From NCBI RefSeq assembly GCF_001577835.2, contig NC_029516.1, positions 48,705,766 through 48,769,765 of the forward strand: DNA of 64,000 bases, given 5' to 3'. This document shows, piece after piece, positions 45,205-56,400 of this stretch (within the stretch, counting starts at the first letter, position 1; each line of letters opens with the position of its first letter). The DNA comes from Coturnix japonica. Taxonomy: Eukaryota; Chordata; Aves; Galliformes; Phasianidae. The notes below the pieces were generated by a model that was not told the origin of the DNA, did not search any database, and saw only the letters and a program-made list of their open reading frames with translations. The translations under genes and the position numbers were made by a program.

Positions 45205-48200
45205 AGGATGCCAGCTAATTCATAGGCAGGTTTTGAGGACAATCACTTTTAAACTTTCCTTTTCCTCTGATCTTCATATTTCAAAAGATAATAAGAGGGT
45301 TCCTGTGTATTCCTTTTCTCCCTTCTTGAAATTATGACCATACGAGTTAACGCTAAACATAAATAATCTTCCAGGCTCTAAACACTTCTCATGTATTGTA
45401 ATCCACAGTATCGTTTGATATAATTGTCTCCAAAAGCGCCGTAATTTGCAAAGTTTACAGGGATCTTCAAAGTTTTGGCAGAACTCCTCCCTTTCAGGAA
45501 CCGAGGATCTTCTGTCATCTGAAAACTACCCAAAGGCTCTTCACAATGAAATCCAAAAGACAACGGCAAGCTTTGTTGTTTCGGCTGCTCTGGTCTAACT
45601 GAAACAGCTCTCAAGCAGTTTGCAAACTTATATGGCATGTCTCTAGGTTTCTGGAGAAGCAGAGAAATCTTCAAAGGAAAGAGTGCTCTCTTGTGGTTGC
45701 AAGTCATGTCAGATCAAGAATGCATACGTGCGAGCGATAAGAGGAAAACTGTTCTCTTCACCCGAAGAGAGGCTTTTGCAAGAAATATGAGTTTCACAAA
45801 TTGAACGCGAACATTATCAAGAAAGCCTGCAACATTTTGCTCATTTCTACTCATTGCAGAGATGTTCTGGTCATCATTATAATCACCTCCCTCAGAAGTT
45901 ATGCTCTGATTGCCCCTGCGTAGCTGTTTCCAGATGTTTACATCAGTGTTGTCTTCCTAGATGCATCCTACAGAGTGCTTCAGCTGTGGAGCTGAAAATC
46001 TCCCTCAGCTGTGCCAGACCTGTGCAGCACCCACCAGTTTGCCTGCACCCTGCCAAGAAGGCATAGGCAGAAAGAAGACAAGGACTTTTGGCAGTGCCAT
46101 GTGGTCATCCATGTGCTTCCTCTAAGAAATCTGCTGTGCTAGCAGCATCCTTTCCCATTTTGTTGTTCAGAAGTTATAATATTTGTGGGTTTTTTTTCCA
46201 GAAAAACAGCTTCACAGTTAACAGAATTGCCTTCTTTTTGCTACCATCATTTTGGTGAGTTGAACGTTTGGCCCAGGAGAGCAGTGGGAAAGGACAGACA
46301 TGAAAAGGTACAAGCATGTGGGCTCTATTAAAACTGTTCTTTTGCTCAAAGTGAAAGTTTCCACCCTGTTAGGTCTTTCATGCCAAACAGTCTCAGAAGC
46401 GTGAGTAACTGAAACAACATCCTCTGCTCTGAGAAACACATCTGTGTCTCTGCTGAGTCAGAAACCAGCAGCAGTGATGCCAGCGCATGCTTTCAAGTCA
46501 GTATCTCTGCTGGCCTATTCCGCTGCTTCAAAAAACAATGGTAGAAGAAGAATCTAGATGGTAATCTTCAAAATATGATGAACGTACAGGGAGACCCTTC
46601 CAGACAGATGTAAATGAGAATAATCCTGGCTTCTGGTTTATGCCAGCAGCTGGAAAAGCACCTAAATGGCTCAAACGACAGGGCAAGTATCCATCCACTT
46701 TCACCTCCACCACCAGTGCTGTCAGTGAGTTCTCCAGTAGAAACATTTCCAGAGCTGAACTCTGAAAATAGCACATTCGCTGTAGCACTGAGGTAGGCAA
46801 GGACTTGATGCTTTCTTGAAGCAAGGAGGCTGTTGGCCTCTGAGCAAATATCGGAAGTAGGAAAAGGACATTTGATGTATGTTATTTTTCTATTGAAAAA
46901 TGCTGCTCTCTGTCATAATCAGCACAAGCAAAGACCTTCCCAGTATCTACAATCTCTGCAGAAGCATATAAGGAAATAGCAATGTGCCTCCTGGGGCCCT
47001 CTGGTGCCAAAACTTTTTGCAGCCCTCCATGACCCCACCAGAAGTCCAGCTGAGTTCAAAAGCCATGGTTGTGTTTCAGTTCTGTCATGCAAATACACTG
47101 CTCTTTGCTGCCAGAGCTCTTGTCCATGTTTACAGTAAATACAGGTCACCTGCACAGCCCAAAGGGTCAGAACCACACCTGTACCTGGGGAGGGAGTAAC
47201 AATACATGTAAATGTGAATTGTTAACCTGCATAACTGAACTCATGTCAAAGTCTGCAGATTGTGTTTCCGAGCAAGAGAAGAGAACACACCACGAGTGCT
47301 TGCTGAATGTTGTATCTTGTTGACAAATCTAATATCGTGCTCACAGACAGGGCTTTGAACCCAGGCAGGGTGCCAGCACAAGGCAATACACTCTTGGTAC
47401 CAACGCATGCAGCTGAGCATAGGGACAGCAACAGGACTGGGGCATCATAGTGTAATGAGTAGATTAAGACTCCATGGACAATGTCCTTCCAAGAAAACCC
47501 ACTGTTCTTAATTCTTACACTGTTTCTCAAATTGCCTCCCTTGTCCTGAACAGGAGACTCTTCAAATGAAAGGAAGCAGAGGGACTGGTTTGTCTTTGGT
47601 TGGTAGAAGTCAGATATAATTCACTGCTCTGTGGCAGAATCATCCTGCTTTCAGAGCTGTTGCAAGAGAACATTCAGGCTATGAGGTTCTGGAAGCTGTG
47701 CTGTTTCTATTTGAAACTTAGTTGTGGTTTTAATTGCATATATCCTAACACTGTCTACAAGAATGTAATCTTTGTACAAAAGAACCCTCAGCCTGTTCAC
47801 ACTCCCACAAGAATCATGAATAACACTACAAACATCCTTGTGTTACACCGTGATTGCTTTGAATTACTCTGAATTACTCAAAGCAACAGATTCTCCTTGA
47901 CACCGCATCCCTCTGTGGCTGAAATGAAAGTCATTATTGGAAATACTATAGAAACTCAAGCACCAGCTGAACATGTGCATCTATTTCCCAGCAGATGAGG
48001 TCTCAACTATTTTATCTGTGAACATATTACTGAGGAGGAGGAGGAAGAAAATACAGTAGGAGTTAAAAATCACACTAACTGCATCTTTTCCCCTGTGATT
48101 CCACGAGCATCCCTTATTTTTCAGCATGTCTCCAGGGTATTAGTACAGCTTGAAAAATAGCCGTGTCATTTGCTCTCATGCAGCAAGTACCATGCAAGTC

Positions 48201-48780
48201 AATAAACTAAGCTTTCAGGACACATCATACACCTGTCTTAATGGAAACAACTCACAGATATTACAAATGCTATCTCTATAAAAATCTTCTCTTTCAGAGG
48301 AGGCATTTCTGAAATGTATTTTACTGTAATACTCCAGCATGCAGAATACATCTCTGTAGACACAGGTTAATTTCTCATCCAGTGACACTTCAGAGCTCTT
48401 CTGTTTTCCTTTGATACAGGTGCTTTAAGCTGGTAGTTAAACTATCACTTCTTCAAGGGTGTAAAGAGCCTACAAAAAAAACCTGGAATGTTGGAGGACC
48501 CACGCTTGCCAGCAGGAGAAAACACTCTTATCTGCCTATGACTACATCCAGTCTGACTCATAGGCTCAAAGTATTACTTTCAGCTCAGATAGCGAGGATT
48601 TCAGCAATGGGATGGTCCTCCAGTAAGAGTGCATTATCAAAATTAGCATCGAGCTCAGGTCTTGGTGTTTCAGGGCAGAACGGAGATGTATTGAGAGTAA
48701 CAGTGAAGTTGTGAGGATGACGAGGGAAAATGTACGGTCTCCAGTCGTCATCTGTGTTTTAGGGAGTTCAGTGTCATGAA
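45205..48780. other. Unique intergenic sequence between ASCL4 and PRDM4
   Basis: About 3.6 kb without CR1 copies or coding exons that I can recognise. Open frames reach about 110 codons but show no known motif. The lack of repeats is notable beside the repeat-rich flanks and would fit regulatory sequence upstream of ASCL4, but this is inference. Confidence 0.5.
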
Positions 48781-48784
48781 AGAG

Positions 48785-48942
48785 TCTTTCGAGCTGGAAG
48801 GGTCAGGCTGGAGGTGCTCTGAGCACTTGATCTAGCTCTAGATCTAGATCTAGATCTAGGTGTCCCTGTTCATTGCAGAGGAGGTGGAGTAGACGGCCTT
48901 TAAGGGTTCCTTCAAACTCAAATGATTCTGTGATTCTATGAA
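48785..48942 (+). repeat. CR1 3' end, sense, with internal (CTAGAT)n expansion
   Basis: CR1 tail (CGAGCTGGAAGGGTCAGGCT, then GGTGTCCCTGTTCATTGCAG, ending GATTCTGTGATTCTATGAA). At about 48830-48859, where CR1 normally has one GATCTAGC, the hexamer CTAGAT is repeated several times. Confidence 0.8.
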
Positions 48943-49149
48943 ATAGCATATAGGACATACGCAGCTCTCAGACTGCTAGAGCCAAATGAGAAGCTGTTTC
49001 CACCCCTAATAGAGCTTACAGCTGTGTATCAAAATGGAATGATCTTTCCAGATTGCACATTCAGTCATTCTGGATCAAAAGGCAGCAAGAAGACAAATAC
49101 GTTGAGTTTCCTCGTGCGCAGACACCCAGTCAAGGCATTATGTGAGGCA

Positions 49150-49560
49150 ACATTTACTTGCAGAATGGAACACCTCTCCCATGAGGGCAGGATGAGAGAG
49201 CTGGGGCTGTTCAGCCTGGAGAGAAGATGGCTGGGAGGTGAACTGAGAGTACCTAAAGGGGAGGTACAGGAAAGAAGCGGACAGACATCAGGGTCTGTGG
49301 TGACAGAACAAGGGGAAATGGTTTCAAGATCAAAGAGGGTAGATTTAGGTTAGATAAAAAGAAAAAATCGTTTACAGGGTGGTGAGGCACTGGAACAGGT
49401 TGCCTAGCAATGTGGTTGATGCCCCATCCCTGGGGACTTTCAAGGCAAGGCTGGACCAGGCCCTGGGCAACCTGATCTAGCTGTGGTGTCCCTGTTCACT
49501 GCAGGGGAGTTGGACTAGATGGCCTTCAGAGGTCTCTTCCAGTACCAAGCATTCTATGAT
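49150..49560 (+). repeat. CR1 LINE 3' fragment, sense
   Basis: AGAATGGAACACCTCTCCCA, GGGGCTGTTCAGCCTGGAGA, CAGGTTGCCTAGCAATGTGG, CTGATCTAGCTGTGGTGTCC and GTTGGACTAGATGGCCTTCA, ending CATTCTATGATT. It lies 220 bp before the PRDM4 CpG island. Confidence 0.88.
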
Positions 49561-49779
49561 TTAGGGGCAGACACGATCCGATCACAGAAGCACATTACAG
49601 CATTTCAGGAAACAGCTGTTCGCCTCTGTACTTAGCAACTTGCAGACTGATTTGAACAGCAAATGTGATTAATATGCACGTGCCACAGGTGACTACACGC
49701 CAAGCGGTTCCTTTGTAACACAGCCTTAGCCGGAGCAGTACGTTATTGAGCCACAAATCGCAACCAACCAAGGAACGGC

Positions 49780-50420
49780 AGCTCCGGGCCTGCTTCGTAC
49801 CCAAAGCAAACGCGGCCCGCCCCTTCCAAGCGCGCTGCCCGGCGCCGCGCCGTGCCCCGTCCCTGCTCCTTGGCGGGGCCGCTTCCTGGCTGTGGCGCCC
49901 GGCGGCGGAAGCTGCCCCCGGCCCCCTCCCGCCGCCATCACCGCCTCCTCCTCCGCGCTCCCCCGCCCGCAGCCGGGCCCGCGCCGCTCGGGGCCCCGCC
50001 CATGAGGCGGCGGCGGCGGCGGCGGTTGCGGCCGGGGCAGGCGGCTGCCCGAGGGGCGGCGGCAGGCCGGGGCTGAGGGCCCTGATGCGGCTGCGGCCGC
50101 GGCCGCTCCGCCGCCGGGAGAGGCCCCGCCCCGCCGCCGGGCTCCATGTACCCCAGGTGAGCGGCGCTGGGGCTCAGGGGCCTGGGGAGGTGCGTGGGCG
50201 GCTCGGGCCTGGCCCGGGAGACGGGAACGGGACTCCTTCACTCGGCTCCTCCCGCGGGCCTCTCCCGCCCGGCCGGGATGCCAGCCGTGCAGCCCTGCGC
50301 CGCCGGGGACTGGGGGCTGTGGGACGGAGCGTCGCGCTGGAGCCGGGCTGAAGTGCGACGAATGTTGGCAGCCCTGCGTGCGGGGTCAGACCCGGGGCCC
50401 GCGTGAGCTGCGGGTGTTCT
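49780..50420 (+). promoter_or_regulatory. CpG island promoter of PRDM4
   Basis: Very GC-rich, CpG-dense sequence with (CGG)n-like runs, GGGGCGG/CCGCCC boxes and no TATA box. The first coding piece of PRDM4 (50146-50156) lies inside. Long open frames on both strands here are a by-product of GC content. Edges are by eye. Confidence 0.8.
50002..50076 (+). other. Upstream ORF 1 in the presumed PRDM4 leader
   Basis: ATG at 50002 opens a 24-codon frame beginning MRRRRRRRLRPGQ, produced by a (CGG)n run, and closes at 50076 before the main start. It is only meaningful if transcription starts upstream of 50002, which the sequence does not show. The start context is weak (C at -3). Confidence 0.4.
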
Positions 50421-53400
50421 TCCCCGCTTCCAGGCCTGCGATCCATCACCCTCGCATAGCTGTGCTCGGCCGTGCTGTTTGCTGAGCCCATGGGTGGGTG
50501 GCAGTGCCACGATGGGCAGAGCGAAGGCTCGTGGAGCTGCCCACATCTGGAGGCGACGACGGTGTCCCGTTTGCATCCCTTGAGGACTGGTTCAGGCCAC
50601 TTATGCGGTATCACACCTCGGGGTGTGTCGTGTGACGGCTGACTTCTCCCTAGCCTGGGGTTTGGGATTGTTGGGCGGCCCCTGCCCTACAGCTGCTTGA
50701 GTGGCTCGGGAGGTGCAGCTACTCAACTAGCAGTTGTGTCACCTGTGGTGCCAGTTTTCAATAAGACGAGAGCACGTACTATTTCAGAACTAGGCTTTTA
50801 AAGCTCTGTAAAATGCCTATTCTGCAGAGGTGACTCTTGTCACCATGGGCCAGGTTTGGACTGATGGTGAATTGGGGATTTTGTGTCCATTACAAAATTT
50901 AAGCCATCTTGGGTGATGTTGTCCAAATAAGTGTGACATTCAGCTTGCAGATTGATCTGCAGTCACAATACTTTTTTACAGTGGTTTTGACTGGAAGAAA
51001 TGAGACTTTGTATTCCGGATAGAAAGCAAGGTGCTATGCTCTGATTTGTCTTTTTGGACTGGCTTTCTACTCTCGGTCATTGCTATCAAATGACATTAGT
51101 ATGTCTTGGCCATGGCATAATCACAGTGTGAGTGGCTGATGTACTTTATGCTTTGTTTCCTAAGACAGACCTTTTACGTGTCAATACTTGATTTTGAGTT
51201 TGTGTTTGTTCAACCCTTCTACACAGTCAGTACTCGGGAATGCTTCTGTTTCTGTTTCTCTTTCTCTCTTTTTTGACCTCCGCTTTCTGTTCCCTGCCCT
51301 CTAGAATGAATGAAATGAACCTGAGTCCTGTAGGGATGGACCAGCTGACCTCGTCCTCTGTCAGCAATGCCCTGCCTGTCTCAGGGAGTCACCTGGGATT
51401 GGCAGCATCACCCACTCACAACGCCATACCGGCACCAGGTAACGGGAGAAGCTCCCTTTTAAGGGTATTGCAACTGATGCTCTCCATTTTATTGTCTTGT
51501 GAAAGTTCATAACTGGGTAGCAGTGCTTGCCTTGATACCAAGTCTCATCTTTTGCAGGTAATTAGGATATATAGAACTGTGGAAATATACACGGTGTGTA
51601 TAGAACTGTGGAAATATACACCATAAGCCAATTTCTTATGTGGGAGGACAAAAGGGATGTGTGCTTACTAGGTTTAGTAACCCCTTAGTGGGGGTCTCAT
51701 TTTGTGGCTGCAGAGTCCTTTGAAATATGACCTGTCACTGCAGATCTTCCTCTGCTTCAGTCCATCTTTACTCAGGTGAATATAATGGTCTTTCATCCAT
51801 AAAGCAAAACCATTTTCCTAGGTGTTCATACAGGGGACTGCACAGATAGAAGTCCATCACAATTGCAAAGTAGATTCAGGTCCTACCTAATGTGTTTAAA
51901 GGAAGATCTAGCCACATGCAGGCGTGTCTCTCAGTGCTGTGATAACTGCGATCCTTTCTTTGAAGCCTGTTGCCTTATGCTGACAGCACCATGTTTTACT
52001 TCTGCAGTGAGCTGAGGAATTAGTAATCTCTTTGTTAGCTTGTTTGTCCATAAGCTCCACTAGTTTCACTGAATTTAAATGGGCATTTTTCTTCACAGGT
52101 TTGCCTGTTGCGATTCCAAACTTGGGCCCCTCCTTGAGTTCCTTGCCCTCTGCTCTGTCTCTGATGCTCCCAATGGGTATTGGGGATCGAGGAGTGATGT
52201 GTGGTATACCAGAAAGAAACTACACCCTACCTCCACCGCCATACCCTCACCTGGAGAGCAGCTACTTCAGACACATTCTACCTGGTGAGTGGTCTGCTGC
52301 TAATGGATGGAAGCAAAGAGAAATTGATTTAAGAGCCCCTTGGTTTCTGCTCTGAAGCAGCCGAAACATTTTGCAGAACTTAGTTTTCGTGCAGTCTGAC
52401 GTGATATTTACAGACCTTCACTTTCAGATCTCTGTTGTTGTATGCGTACATATGTATATGAAGAGAATTGTAGGAGATAAACTACTTAAATTTATCTATA
52501 GATATTAGATACAGATAATAGAAGGAAGTTCTTCACACAGAGGGTGGTGACACACTGGAACAGGTTGCCCAAGGAAGCTGTGGATGCCCCATCCCTGGAG
52601 GCATTCAAGGCCAGGCTGGATGTGGCTCTGGGCAGCCTGGTCTGGTGGTTGGTGATCCTGCACATAGCAGGGAGGTTGAAACTAGATGATCAGTATGGTC
52701 CTTTTCAACCCAGGTCATTCTGTTATTCTAAACTGAACCTCTTACTGCTCCTGCTTTAAGATCATCAGAATGCAAGGAATGTATTGTTTTGATGTCAAAT
52801 ATCTTGGTAGAGTTGGAAAATTGCTGCCATCTTGTTGTTGTTGCTGTTGTTCTGTAGTCTGAAGTAGCACTTGATATGCATGTAAAATGGTTACAGTACT
52901 CCAGTGCTCAAAAGGAGCAAGCCAACAGCTAAGGAGTATGATCTATTACCCCCCCCCCACACACACTTCTTTAGTCCATGGTGTAGTTTTTCTTCATTTT
53001 TGTTCAAGGTTGGTTGTCAAACATATTGATATGTATCTCAAATCCCTATTAGTATCTATATTGGAGTAAAAATGTAGAATTTTACATGTTACTATATCAA
53101 GACATGGAAATCTGAGCTGTAAATGTAGACCTTGTTTTGTTTTATAGCTAAGATTGACAGGGTGGAAGGGGTTAGATAAACTTCAAGGTCACCCTGTGAG
53201 TGTTGTTGGTTCAGCCTGGATGAGGAAACGAAATACAGCAGCCCAGATCTCGTCCAGCTACCTGACAACTCATGTCTGTATTTGCCAGCTGCTTAGCAGT
53301 GTATTTACATGCCTGCCATTTTGTGGGCAAAGAGTAGAGGAGAAAGCAGCACGTCTGAGGGCCAGAGGTATTTGTCATTCTTCTGAGATGGTATAATTCA

Positions 53401-56400
53401 TGCAGAAATGTGTTCTGTTGGCTTTTTTTAGTCTGCTTGATGTTTAGTCTGATGTCTTATAGACATCAGCCATCTTCCTTCCTTCCTTCAAGAATCCTCC
53501 TTGTTTGGGCAACAGGTCAACGTCACTCGTGGAAATGTTTGATGCAACTGATCAATTTAACCATCCATTTACTACTAATTTCTTCACTTAGCCATTTATG
53601 GGGGGTTGTGTTGCAGAAAGAATAACCATAATTGCATGCTTACAATACTGGATGTGTTAGAATGGCAAATCGTTACAGAACAAATGGCTCATAGGGTTCA
53701 AGGCTAAAAAGAAGCACGCTGATACCGATCTTGCAGAATGTGCAAACTCTTTCTCTGTTATTACACTTGAGGCACTGTTTACTTGATTGTGCCAATGAAT
53801 TTCCTCCAGAGATTTGTCAGCTTGGGCTAACTGAAGAAGTTGATACGATGTAAATATAGTAATTTCTTTAGTGTTTCCTTGTATCCTAAGTCTGGAGGTT
53901 ATTTGATGGTGAGGAGTTTTCCAGGACTACCAGAAAAGATGTTAGAATTTCTAATTTAAATTTAACCAGTCTATTGTTTATAAGGAGAAACAGCATATTT
54001 CCTTTCTAAGGAAAGAGAACGGGTGATACAAGATAACTTTGAGAGATATTATTCCTTCCTAATTATGGTTGAAGAGCTCTGAGATGGACTGAGGTGTCAT
54101 TTAGTTGTAGAGGAACAAAGTAGTTATTGTTAAAACTTAAGTACTTGAGCTGGAAGTATCTTGGAGAACTGTTTCTACTTCTAGCAAAAGCGAACCTGAG
54201 TTTGATCAAATGTTAGATTCTATTAGAAATCCTTCATTGCTTCTGGGCTGGTTCTTAAGAATGAATAATTATGGCTAAAATGCAAAGAGCCTTTTCTGAT
54301 TCAATCTGTATACTGAGGAGTCTAGACTAAATGCTACCAGATAGCTAAGAGACAAATCACTTAAGTTTAACGGATAACCACAGACTTACCTTGTTGGATG
54401 GATGCTCTGTTTTTTTTGTTGTCAAAAGATATTCTGTAAAGGAGTGTCAGGTTGGCATATGTTTGTGAGGCAGGTTTTTAACTGGGCATAATGTAAAGAG
54501 CGTGTCTCCTTATATTGGCAGGAGCTGAGCCAAAGCACACCAGTAGGGATTTAGGTCTTAATGTACTACACTACAATGACTGGGTGTTTTTGCTTCAGAC
54601 TTGAAAACTGATGACGTCTCATCTCTTCTCCCTTCTCTTTCTACCAGGTATCTTATCATACTTGGCTGACAGACCTCCGCCTCAGTACATCCATCCCAAC
54701 ACGATCAATGTTGATAGCAATCCAGCATTGTCAGTGCCCAGCAATCCCTCGGCCCTAGATCCCTACCAGCCCAGTGGAACTGTGGGGCTGGAACCAGGGA
54801 TTGTGCCCATGGACTCCCGTACAGTCAACACACATGGTGCTCAAAACATGCATCCTAGTGACAGCCACGAGGTAGCTCTGGACAGTACAATCACTATGGA
54901 GAATGTTTCGAGGGTAACCAGCCCCATCTCTACAGATGGGATGACAGAGGAGCTTACAATGGACGATGTAGCCGGGGATCATTCGCAGATGCCAAATGGC
55001 TCCCGGAGCCATGAACCTTTGGCCGTGGACACAGTGGGAAGTAACTTGACACCAGACGCAGTGGGGCACGGCGGGGTCATCCCCATTCACAGCAGCACTT
55101 TGGAACTCCCTGTCCCTGTTGTCATGGAGCCTGACCACATCGCTGGGCGGGTGGCAGGGATGTCGGATAGCACACTAAATGACTCCATTCATACCGTGGC
55201 CATGAGCACCAACTCTGTGAGCGTGGCACTCTCTACCTCACACAACCTCGCTTCCCTGGACTCGGTAGCCTTGCACGAAGTGGGCCTCAGCCTTGAGCCA
55301 GTGGCGGTGTCTTCCATAAATCAGGAAGTAGCCATGGGGCCGGGTCACGTGGATGTGTCCGCAGACAATCTTGCCTTCGTACCGTCCTCTCTGCAAATGG
55401 AAGACTCCAATTCGAACAAGGAGAACATGGCAACCTTGTTTACCATATGTGAGTGTGAATTTGCTGCTTTCTTTGGGTGGGAATTGTTTTGTAGCTGTTG
55501 TCGGGAGGGATAACATAACTCCTGTTGTCAGCGTTACAGATTTCTGGTGGAAGAAACATAGCTACTTAACAAGTCCTCCAAAACTGGAATATTGGTGGTG
55601 GTGGATTAACCTCTAACTGGTAGACACAGAGTGTTTTAGCACTGTTCTCTTTGAATCACTTTCCCATGCTGCCTTGAGGTTGGAAGTTTTGCTCCTTATG
55701 ATCATGTCTTGTGGGTATGCTGATGCTGTCCTTTGCAAATGATTCTCTTATTTCTCAAAGTTGCATTAAAAATGACTCATTTTGCTCTGCTTGAAGAAGA
55801 AAACAAATGTTTCACCAAGTGGTATAGCTGTTGAGTTTGATGTTGTGTCATTTCCTAAAATTGTTATTAAACTTTGAGCAGCCACCAAGGAAATGTTCTC
55901 AACAGGATCTATTGGGAAAAAAAGAGCAAGGAGAGGGTGGGAAGTTTTTAATATTTCTAATTATTCTCATTAAAGACTCCAGTATGTAGGCTAGTTGATC
56001 TTTTAGGAAAGGAGAAGCAGTGGACATTGTGCTCTCTTAATCCTCTCATAGTTAAAGGAGTTGTGTTAGAGAACTGTCAGGTTCTCATTCATGGGGATAG
56101 AGATTTGAACTCCTAACCACAACATATCTGTCTTCCTGCCTATGAAGCGTAAGGCCAGTGGCATTTATGTTCAGTTCTGTCAACTGTGGTAGCATTGCTG
56201 ACCACCACTCTTGTACGTGAAGTGGACTTGAAGCTGCTTGTCTTCTGACAAGATTTGCTTGTGGGAAGTTTTTAAGGAATTGAAAGAAATAGTGCCTGAT
56301 CAGCAATGCGAGAGGTGCAGTTTAATGTGTAGTCTCTCCAAAGTCTAGTCAGGCACTTGAATTAACATTTTTGTTCTTTGTAATAAGCTCTAACCTAAAA

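Noticed and set aside
49746-50351. Long open frames on both strands (about 200 codons + and 171 codons -) in the PRDM4 CpG island
   Set aside because: GC-rich sequence has few stop codons; the translations are Pro/Arg/Ala/Gly-rich without any domain.
54755-55138. 127-codon minus-strand frame
   Set aside because: Shadow of PRDM4 exon 4, whose plus-strand protein is clearly recognisable.
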